Source of the DNA: Reyranella sp.
GTDB lineage: Bacteria > Pseudomonadota > Alphaproteobacteria > Reyranellales > Reyranellaceae
Direction of reading: 5' to 3'
Length of the DNA: 6,171 nt
Assembly (NCBI GenBank): GCA_030679805.1
Contig: JAUXST010000588.1
Span: forward strand, 1-6,171
In this document: one piece after another, positions 1-6,171 of the stretch
How the letters are laid out: every line of letters begins with the position of its first letter
Position numbering within the stretch: position 1 is the first letter of the stretch
Notes under the pieces: model-generated
What the model was told of the DNA's origin: nothing
What the model saw: the letters and a program-made list of their open reading frames with translations, nothing else
Databases searched by the model: none
Program-made: the position numbers and the translations under genes

Positions 1-2
1 GG

Positions 3-506
3 TTTCGCCAGATTGCCATCGACGGGCGCTACCGGGATTTCCCGATCTGGAGTTTCGTCATCCCGAGCATCGTGCTCATGGCGTGGAAGGTCCTGACCAT
101 CCTGCGCAAGGAACCGGTGTCACGGGCCGACCGGATGGCCAAGGCGTTGTCGTTCGGCCGGCTGTTGGGCTACGACGGCAGCAAGGGGTTCGTGCGCATG
201 GACCGCACCTTCAGCCGCGTCAGGCCCGTTCTGCCGGAGATCGTCCTGGCAGGACTGCTGATTTTCTGGGCGGCGGTCATGCTGGTGACCGAGGGTGCCG
301 TCAAACTGAATGACGGCGGGGCGGGGGGCTTCGTCTCGGCGGACGGCGGCCGCTGGGTCATCAAGACGCTGTTCTGGAACACCCAGGCCAACTGGTTCGC
401 TTTCGTCGCCCTCGTCATGGCGGTGCCGTACCTGGCGACAATCTACGTCTCGATACGCGAACCACTGGCAGAACCGCCGCCGGACTCCTATACCAATAAA
501 TGGTAG
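3..506 (+). CDS. C-terminal part of a polytopic inner-membrane protein, possibly a membrane-bound beta-glucan synthase
   Basis: The reading frame is open from the left edge of the window to a TAG stop at 504-506, so only the last 167 residues are visible and the true start lies upstream. Three hydrophobic stretches that look like membrane helices are encoded at roughly 48-107, 235-294 and 388-456. A basic, Arg/Lys-rich segment separates the first two, and a short Pro-rich polar tail ends the protein. This pattern indicates the end of an integral membrane protein. The phrase GRYRDFP just before the first helix reminds me of the C-terminal membrane region of alphaproteobacterial GH17-type beta-(1,3)/(1,6)-glucan synthases, but that is a weak recollection and not a domain match. 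A different multi-pass membrane protein is possible. The gene is separated from coxG by 152 bp containing two palindromic repeats, so it is probably a different transcription unit. Confidence 0.6.
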   Translation, partial: FRQIAIDGRYRDFPIWSFVIPSIVLMAWKVLTILRKEPVSRADRMAKALSFGRLLGYDGSKGFVRMDRTFSRVRPVLPEIVLAGLLIFWAAVMLVTEGAVKLNDGGAGGFVSADGGRWVIKTLFWNTQANWFAFVALVMAVPYLATIYVSIREPLAEPPPDSYTNKW

Positions 507-520
507 CGCAATTTTGAGGA

Positions 521-567
521 CCTCATGCTGGGGAGGCCGTGCAACGGCCGTCGTCTCGAAGCATGGG
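521..567 (+). repeat. REP-like palindromic intergenic element, copy 1
   Basis: This is an imperfect inverted repeat of 47 bp. The outer arms CATGCT (524-529) and AGCATG (560-565) are complementary, and the centre is a perfect 6-bp stem GGCCGT (535-540) with ACGGCC (544-549) around a 3-nt loop. It aligns with the reverse complement of the second element at 585-630, sharing the CCTCA start, the GGGGA/GAGGA block and the TCTCGAAG block. It lies just 3' of the membrane-protein gene and could fold in RNA. I recall similar elements as dispersed repeats in alphaproteobacterial genomes, but copy number cannot be seen here. Confidence 0.6.
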
Positions 568-584
568 CCACAGGCACGATGTTT

Positions 585-630
585 CCCACCCTTCGAGATG
601 CGACCCTTCGGGCCGTTCCTCAGGGTGAGG
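585..630 (-). repeat. REP-like palindromic intergenic element, copy 2 (inverted)
   Basis: This 46-bp imperfect palindrome has outer arms CACCCT (587-592) and AGGGTG (622-627) and a central hairpin CCC-TTC-GGG at 604-612, which extends outward through one mismatch to CG/CG at 601-602 and 614-615. Read on the minus strand it matches copy 1 in its block order (CCTCA, GAGGA, TCTCGAAG). The two copies are therefore inverted relative to each other and separated by 17 bp, the arrangement of REP pairs in BIME-type elements. Its right end lies 28 bp before the coxG start codon, so in a readthrough transcript it would sit in the coxG leader. Confidence 0.65.
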
Positions 631-658
631 TCGTCAGGTTCTAGCCGGGAGTTACGAC

Positions 659-1246
659 ATGGAAATCAAGGGCGAATACAGGATCGCCGCGTCGCGGGAG
701 AAGGTCTTCGCGGCGCTCAACGATACCGCCATTCTGCAGGCCTGCATTCCGGGCTGCGAGTCCCTGGAAAAGTCTTCCGATACGGAGATGAAGGCAAAGG
801 TGCGCATGCGCATCGGGCCGGTCAGCGCCAGCTTCACCGGCAAGGTCACTCTTTCGGACCTCGATCCTCCCAACGGCTACAAGATCTCGGGCGAGGGCCA
901 GGGAGGGGCGGCAGGGTTCGCCAAGGGCGGTGCGGTCGTCACCCTGCGGGAGGATGGCGCGGAAACGGTCCTGAACTACAACGTCGATGCCCAGGTGGGG
1001 GGCAAGATCGCCCAGGTGGGTGCGCGGCTGATCGATGGTACCGCCCGCAAGCTCGCGGACGAGTTTTTCAGCAAATTCGCCGCCATGGTGGGGGCACCAC
1101 CCCCGGGCGAGGCCACCGCGGCGGCGGCACCGGCGCCGGCGGCCGCCCCGACGGCTTCCGCTGCAGCGCAGCGAGGCTATAGACACTGGATCGTCATCGG
1201 TGTCGGCGCCGTGGTCCTGGTCCTGGTATTTCTTGCGAGTCGTTAG
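659..1246 (+). CDS. coxG: CoxG-type SRPBCC protein with C-terminal membrane anchor (CO dehydrogenase subunit G family)
   Basis: This 195-residue protein has a SRPBCC/COXG-type lipid-binding fold over about residues 1-142, recognised from the family start (MEIKGEY, with REKVFAALND and a PGC motif near residues 31-33) and a Gly-rich segment before the last helix. An Ala/Pro-rich linker follows at about 145-170, and a single hydrophobic helix at about 177-193 ends in SR, which makes a tail anchor with the fold on the cytoplasmic side. The ATG at 659 has a CGGGAG Shine-Dalgarno sequence at 646-651, 7 nt upstream. CoxG proteins accompany aerobic CO dehydrogenases and have been linked to membrane attachment of the enzyme and, in mycobacteria as I recall, to delivery of quinone to it. 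Here it precedes coxSLM by 134 bp in the same direction. Family assignment is firm. The exact role with a form II enzyme is inferred. Confidence 0.9.
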   Translation: MEIKGEYRIAASREKVFAALNDTAILQACIPGCESLEKSSDTEMKAKVRMRIGPVSASFTGKVTLSDLDPPNGYKISGEGQGGAAGFAKGGAVVTLREDGAETVLNYNVDAQVGGKIAQVGARLIDGTARKLADEFFSKFAAMVGAPPPGEATAAAAPAPAAAPTASAAAQRGYRHWIVIGVGAVVLVLVFLASR

Positions 1247-1330
1247 CGGCGGGGCTCGGATCGGTTGTCATCCGCAATTCGCTTGACCGCCGCCGGAGCG
1301 GCTTGCGACAGTCAATTCAACGCCCAGCGC

Positions 1331-1352
1331 GTGCGCACGATCGTGGTCGCAC
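1331..1352. promoter_or_regulatory. Overlapping palindromes upstream of coxS, possible operator
   Basis: Two perfect palindromes overlap here: GTGCGCAC (1331-1338) and CACGATCGTG (1336-1345). In addition GTGCG (1331-1335) is complementary to CGCAC (1348-1352), so the segment can also form a hairpin in RNA. It lies 29-50 bp before the coxS start codon, where a regulator or an mRNA leader structure could act. I recognise no known regulator site, and GC-rich DNA produces such short palindromes by chance. Confidence 0.25.
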
Positions 1353-1365
1353 CGAACCAATAAGT

Positions 1366-1372
1366 AAGGGAG
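1366..1372 (+). promoter_or_regulatory. coxS ribosome-binding site
   Basis: AAGGGAG lies 8 nt before the ATG at 1381 and fixes that codon as the coxS start. The frame is open further upstream (a TTG at 1303), but residues encoded there do not resemble the family N-terminus, whereas translation from 1381 begins with the expected beta-strand of a ferredoxin-like domain. Confidence 0.75.
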
Positions 1373-1380
1373 AAGAGCTA

Positions 1381-1866
1381 ATGACCATTTCCGTCGCCAT
1401 GACCGTCAACGGCAAGGCCGTCTCGGGCAAGGTCGAGGCGCGCACGCTGTTGGTTCAGTTCCTGCGCGAGCACCTCGGCATGACGGGCACTCACGTCGGC
1501 TGCGACACCAGCCAGTGTGGTGCCTGCGTCGTCCACGTCGACGGCAAGTCGGTGAAGTCCTGCACGATCCTGGCCGTCCAGGCCGAGGGCGCGAAAGTCC
1601 TCACGATCGAAGGCTTGGCGGAGAGTGCCGACAAGCTTCATCCGATGCAGGAGGCCTTCCGCGAGAACCACGCCCTGCAGTGCGGCTTCTGCACCCCGGG
1701 CATGGTGATGAGCGCCATCGACATGGTGAAGCGCCACAACTACCAGCTCGACGAGGCGACCGTGCGCCGCGAGCTCGAGGGCAACCTCTGCCGCTGCACC
1801 GGCTACCACAACATCGTAAAGGCAATTCTGGCCGCCGCACCGGCCATGAAGTCAGCAGGAGTGTAG
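1381..1866 (+). CDS. coxS: Molybdenum hydroxylase small subunit with two [2Fe-2S] clusters (CoxS)
   Basis: This 161-residue protein is the electron-transfer subunit of the xanthine oxidase/CO dehydrogenase family. The N-terminal plant-ferredoxin-type domain carries Cys41, Cys46, Cys49 and Cys61 (CDTSQCGAC followed by KSC), which bind the FAD-proximal cluster. The C-terminal four-helix domain carries Cys101 and Cys104 (QCGFCTPGM) and Cys137 and Cys139 (LCRCTGY), which bind the Mo-proximal cluster. All eight ligands are present, and the length is close to that of characterised CoxS proteins (about 160-166). It accepts electrons from the Mo site of CoxL and passes them to FAD in CoxM. The stop codon is 4 nt before the coxL start, and the coxL Shine-Dalgarno sequence AGGAG (1857-1861) overlaps its last codons, so coxS and coxL are almost certainly translated from one mRNA. 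Confidence 0.97.
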   Translation: MTISVAMTVNGKAVSGKVEARTLLVQFLREHLGMTGTHVGCDTSQCGACVVHVDGKSVKSCTILAVQAEGAKVLTIEGLAESADKLHPMQEAFRENHALQCGFCTPGMVMSAIDMVKRHNYQLDEATVRRELEGNLCRCTGYHNIVKAILAAAPAMKSAGV

Positions 1867-1870
1867 CCCC

Positions 1871-4255
<2,385 letters not shown>

Positions 4256-4283
4256 GGCGGCCGAGTAACCGGAGGAAATTGAG

Positions 4284-5081
4284 ATGTACGATTTCGCTTA
4301 CCATCGTCCGAAGTCGGTCGCCGATGCGATCGGCCTGCTGAAGAGCAAGCCCGAAGCCCGCGCCATGTCGGGCGGCATGACCCTGATTCCGACGCTGAAG
4401 CAGCGCTTGGCGCGGCCGAGCGACGTGGTCGATCTCGGCGGCGTGAAGGAACTGGCCGGCATCAAGGTCGAGGGCAACAACGTCGTGGTGGGCGGCATGA
4501 CCCGGCACGCCGACGTCGCGACTTCGGCCGACGTCAAGGCGGCGATCCCGGCGCTGGCCTATCTCGCGGGCCACATCGGTGACCCGCAGGTGCGCAACCG
4601 CGGTACGATCGGCGGCTCGGTCGCCAACAACGATCCCGCGGCCGACTATCCGGGCGCGGTCGTGGCACTCAATGCCACGGTCAGCACCAACACCCGCAAG
4701 ATCGCGGCCGACGACTTCTTCAAGGGCCTGTTCGAGACGGCACTCGGCGAAGGCGAACTGATCACCGGGATCAGCTTCCCAAAAGCAGAGAAGGCGGCCT
4801 ACGTGAAGTTCCCGAACCCGGCCTCGCGCTACGCCATGGTCGGCGTGTTCGTGGCCAAGACGGCAGCGGGCGTGCGGGTCGCGGTGACCGGTGCCGGCGC
4901 CACCGTCTTCCGCGTCAAGGCGATGGAAGAGGCGCTCGCCAAGAACTTCTCCTCGGCGGCGATCAAGGACATCAAGATCCCGGCCGACGGCCTCAATAGC
5001 GACATCCACGGCAGCGCCGAATACCGCGCCCATCTCGTGGGCGTCATGGCACGCCGCGCGGTCGACGCCGCCAACAAGTAG
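4284..5081 (+). CDS. coxM: FAD-binding medium subunit of the molybdenum hydroxylase (CoxM)
   Basis: This 265-residue flavoprotein carries FAD and is the electron exit of the enzyme. The N-terminal FAD-binding domain (about 1-160) has the two diagnostic motifs: SGGMTLIPTLKQRL (29-42), corresponding to the AGG(H/Q)SLxPxxKxR motif, and TIGGSVANNDPAADYP (108-123), which wraps the pyrophosphate. The C-terminal CO-dehydrogenase flavoprotein domain follows (about 163-262). There is no inserted cysteine cluster, so it is the plain CoxM type without an extra [4Fe-4S]. It is slightly shorter than characterised CoxM proteins (about 285-290). The start ATG has a strong GGAGG at 4271-4275, 8 nt upstream, and lies 28 nt after coxL. 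A strong terminator begins 27 bp after its stop codon, making it the last gene of the coxSLM unit. Confidence 0.95.
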   Translation: MYDFAYHRPKSVADAIGLLKSKPEARAMSGGMTLIPTLKQRLARPSDVVDLGGVKELAGIKVEGNNVVVGGMTRHADVATSADVKAAIPALAYLAGHIGDPQVRNRGTIGGSVANNDPAADYPGAVVALNATVSTNTRKIAADDFFKGLFETALGEGELITGISFPKAEKAAYVKFPNPASRYAMVGVFVAKTAAGVRVAVTGAGATVFRVKAMEEALAKNFSSAAIKDIKIPADGLNSDIHGSAEYRAHLVGVMARRAVDAANK

Positions 5082-5108
5082 CCGCCCGCGGCTCTACGGA
5101 CTAACGTT

Positions 5109-5139
5109 GGGGCGTCCTCTTGGGACGCCCTTTCGTTTT
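5109..5139 (+). terminator. Intrinsic terminator after coxM
   Basis: A perfect 8-bp GC-rich stem, GGGCGTCC (5110-5117) with GGACGCCC (5123-5130), closes a 5-nt loop and is followed by TTTCGTTTT (5131-5139). There is no matching T-tract on the minus strand, so it works for + transcription, ending the cox operon. The pcp Shine-Dalgarno sequence starts at once after the T-tract, so any pcp transcript arriving from upstream must pass through it. Confidence 0.85.
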
Positions 5140-5150
5140 GGGGGAGAGGC

Positions 5151-5792
5151 ATGAAGGCGCTGGTCACGGGATTCGAGCCGTTCGGCGGCGACGACGTGAA
5201 TCCGTCGTCGCTCGCGGTCGGAAAGCTCAGGAAACGGATCGGCGGCATCGCCGTCCATACCGCCCAACTGCCGACGTCCTACGCAAACTCGGCCAAGGTG
5301 CTTCAGGCGGCGATCGAGAAAGTCAAACCCGACATCGTGCTGTGCGTCGGCCAGGCGGGTGGGCGCACCGAACTCTGCCTCGAGCGCGTCGCCATCAATA
5401 TCCAGGACGCCCGCATCCGCGACAACGACGGCAAGCAGCCGATCGACAAGCCGGTGGTGAAGGACGGCCCGGCGGCGCACTTCACGACACTGCCGATCAA
5501 GGCCTGCGTGGCCGAGATGCGCAAGGTGGGCCTGCCGGCGGCGGTGTCGAACACCGCCGGTACCTTCGTCTGCAACCACATCTTCTATGCCCTGATGGAC
5601 CTCGCCGCGGGCCACCCGATCCCGATGCGTGGCGGCTTCCTGCATATCCCCTACGTGCCGGAACAGGCTGCCCGCCTGGGCGGTGCGCCGTCGATGGCGC
5701 TCGACGACATCGTGCGCGGCATCGAGATCATTCTCGAGGTCAGCGCCAGCCGTACCGGCGACATCCATACCGCCGAGGGCCGGATTTCCTAG
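5151..5792 (+). CDS. pcp: Pyroglutamyl-peptidase I (pyrrolidone-carboxylate peptidase)
   Basis: This cytoplasmic cysteine peptidase of family C15 removes N-terminal pyroglutamate (5-oxoproline) from peptides. The 213 residues match the usual family length (about 200-215), and the typical motifs are present: GFEPFGG (7-13) near the start, GQAGGRTE (67-74) followed by LERVAIN (77-83), SNTAGTFVCNH (133-143) and GGFLHIPYVPEQ (161-172). The catalytic triad is Glu78, Cys141 and His165, all intact, and no signal peptide is present. The ATG at 5151 follows a purine-rich GGGGGAGAGG (5140-5149). Spacing to the core is short (about 4-5 nt), but the N-terminus MKALVTGFEPFGG is exactly that expected. It has no obvious link to the Mo hydroxylase and is separated from coxM by a terminator, so co-orientation is probably incidental. 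Confidence 0.97.
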   Translation: MKALVTGFEPFGGDDVNPSSLAVGKLRKRIGGIAVHTAQLPTSYANSAKVLQAAIEKVKPDIVLCVGQAGGRTELCLERVAINIQDARIRDNDGKQPIDKPVVKDGPAAHFTTLPIKACVAEMRKVGLPAAVSNTAGTFVCNHIFYALMDLAAGHPIPMRGGFLHIPYVPEQAARLGGAPSMALDDIVRGIEIILEVSASRTGDIHTAEGRIS

Positions 5793-5813
5793 AGCGAGAT
5801 GGCATTGGGTGAA

Positions 5814-5847
5814 GCGGTGAGCTTGCAGTGCCAGCATCAGCTCACGC
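5814..5847. other. Inverted repeat (stem-loop) downstream of pcp
   Basis: GTGAGCT (5817-5823) and AGCTCAC (5839-5845) are perfectly complementary across a 15-nt loop. The stem continues inward with TGC (5824-5826) and GCA (5834-5836), and outward with two more pairs past a bulged base. No T-tract follows, so it is not an intrinsic terminator on its own. It may stabilise the pcp mRNA 3' end or be a protein-binding dyad. Function is unknown. Confidence 0.4.
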
Positions 5848-5852
5848 AAATG

Positions 5853-5886
5853 TGAACTGCAGGTTCAGCAGGAAAATGCTATAAAT
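5853..5886 (+). promoter_or_regulatory. Candidate extended -10 promoter with overlapping dyad
   Basis: TGCTATAAA (5877-5885) resembles an extended -10 element (TGn followed by TATAAA). The hexamer at the right distance upstream (5857-5862, CTGCAG) is a poor -35 box. A dyad TGAAC-N5-GTTCA (5853-5867) covers that position and could be an operator. Transcription would begin near 5892, right at the hairpin that follows, which would end the transcript at once if that hairpin terminates. The A/T-richness is unusual for this window, but this remains a weak call. Confidence 0.2.
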
Positions 5887-5892
5887 TTCGAT

Positions 5893-5930
5893 AGGTTGGC
5901 GCTTGGACTGCGCCGGCCTTTTCCATTTTC
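5893..5930 (+). terminator. Probable intrinsic terminator after pcp
   Basis: AGGTTGGCGC (5893-5902) pairs with GCGCCGGCCT (5910-5919) over 10 bp, including two G-U pairs, around a 7-nt loop, and is followed by the T-rich TTTTCCATTTT (ending at 5929). The G-U pairs would be A-C mismatches on the other strand, so the structure is meant for + transcription. It lies about 100 bp after the pcp stop codon. The T-tract is interrupted by CCA, which lowers certainty. Confidence 0.65.
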
Positions 5931-6171
5931 GGCACGACCTCCCGCGGCACGCCCGCGGGTCGCCTTATGGCTTGGTGCAGCCGCCGCGGGTCCTCACCCG
6001 TGGACAGTCCCAAGAACAACCCCGTCTCAACCACACGCCGAATAACGACGTAGGAACAGACACTTAACGCTGCCCGGGAAACGGGCGCGCCGGGGTGCGT
6101 GCAAAAGAAGACTCCGGGAGTCGTCTAAGAGCCAATGGAATCAGGCTTATCCCGGAATCCCGGACAGGGTC
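5931..6171. other. Non-coding, hairpin-rich stretch at the right edge
   Basis: No supportable gene lies here: stop codons occur in all six frames. Several stem-loops can be drawn: CCCGCGG (5941-5947) with CCGCGGG (5953-5959); CCGCGGGT (5984-5991) with ACCCGTGG (5996-6003), including one G-U pair; GCCCG with CGGGC around 6072-6085; and GACTC (6110-6114) with GAGTC (6118-6122), extended by three pairs past an A-G mismatch. ATCCCGGA is repeated in tandem at 6149-6156 and 6157-6164. It could be a structured RNA, the leader of a gene beyond the window, or plain GC-rich intergenic DNA. I recognise no RNA family. Confidence 0.4.

Larger units (their letters stand above)
1247..1380 (+). other. coxG-coxS intergenic region with nested inverted repeats
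   Basis: This 134-bp gap has a nested inverted repeat directly after coxG. GCGGCGG (1246-1252, beginning in the stop codon) is complementary to CCGCCGC (1287-1293), and inside it CGGAT (1257-1261) pairs with ATCCG (1270-1274). There is no T-tract after it, so it is not a classic intrinsic terminator. TTGACC at 1283-1288 resembles a -35 box, but no convincing -10 lies 16-18 bp downstream. Whether coxSLM has its own promoter here cannot be decided from the sequence. Confidence 0.4.

Noticed and set aside
310..1182. A + strand open frame running from the membrane-protein gene into coxG
   Set aside because: It spans the intergenic repeats, is extremely Arg/Gly-rich, and overlaps two genes with sensible sequence in other frames.
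1303..1380. Upstream TTG start giving coxS 26 extra residues
   Set aside because: The extra residues do not resemble the family N-terminus, and the ATG at 1381 has a well-placed AAGGGAG.
6105..6150. Faint resemblance to RNase P RNA conserved segments (CTCCGGGAG and a GGCTTA stretch)
   Set aside because: The segments are only about 25 nt apart instead of hundreds, and other conserved regions are missing.
6135..6171. ATG at 6135 as the start of a gene leaving the window
   Set aside because: Only 12 codons are visible, the upstream AAGAG is too close to the ATG, and the short peptide contains an 8-bp tandem repeat, so it cannot be supported.
5793..6171. tRNA, tmRNA or riboswitch at the right end
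   Set aside because: I found no tRNA T-loop consensus, no alphaproteobacterial tag-peptide coding segment on either strand, and no cobalamin-box-like motif.

Overview
This window looks like chromosomal DNA from a high-GC alphaproteobacterium. The evidence is strong G/C bias at third codon positions, protein sequences typical of Rhizobiales/Rhodospirillales, and a pair of palindromic intergenic repeats of a kind I recall from genomes such as Bradyrhizobium and Reyranella. The genus cannot be fixed from the sequence alone. All genes that can be supported lie on the + strand.

Layout. (1) Positions 3-506 hold the 3' end of a polytopic membrane protein that begins upstream of the window. (2) Positions 507-658 carry two REP-like palindromes, related to each other and in opposite orientation. 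(3) Positions 659-5081 hold a molybdenum hydroxylase cluster of the aerobic CO dehydrogenase family in the order coxG (SRPBCC protein with a C-terminal membrane anchor), coxS (two [2Fe-2S] clusters), coxL (molybdopterin-cytosine-dinucleotide subunit) and coxM (FAD subunit). coxS, coxL and coxM are tightly spaced, each has a clear Shine-Dalgarno sequence, and together they make one complete enzyme. A strong intrinsic terminator follows coxM. (4) Positions 5151-5792 encode pyroglutamyl-peptidase I (pcp), with all catalytic residues in place. (5) Positions 5793-6171 contain no gene that I can support, but include a second terminator-like hairpin and several further stem-loops.

How the genes work together. 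In this family electrons from substrate hydroxylation at the Mo site of CoxL pass through the two iron-sulfur clusters of CoxS to FAD on CoxM, and then to the respiratory chain. CoxG would keep the enzyme at the membrane or link it to quinones. The decisive observation is that the CoxL active-site loop reads AYRGAGR. This is the form II (putative CODH) signature, not the AYxCSFR loop of proven form I CO dehydrogenases, so the active-site cysteine that carries copper in form I is absent. The gene order S-L-M also fits form II, where form I is usually M-S-L. CO may therefore not be the physiological substrate; an aromatic or N-heterocyclic compound or an aldehyde is equally possible. No maturation genes (coxD/E/F type or xdhC type) are present between coxG and the terminator.

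No clear new biological system is visible. The points most worth a second look are the form II active site combined with a tail-anchored CoxG, the REP-like pair, the terminator lying directly against the pcp ribosome-binding site, and the hairpin-rich non-coding right end.
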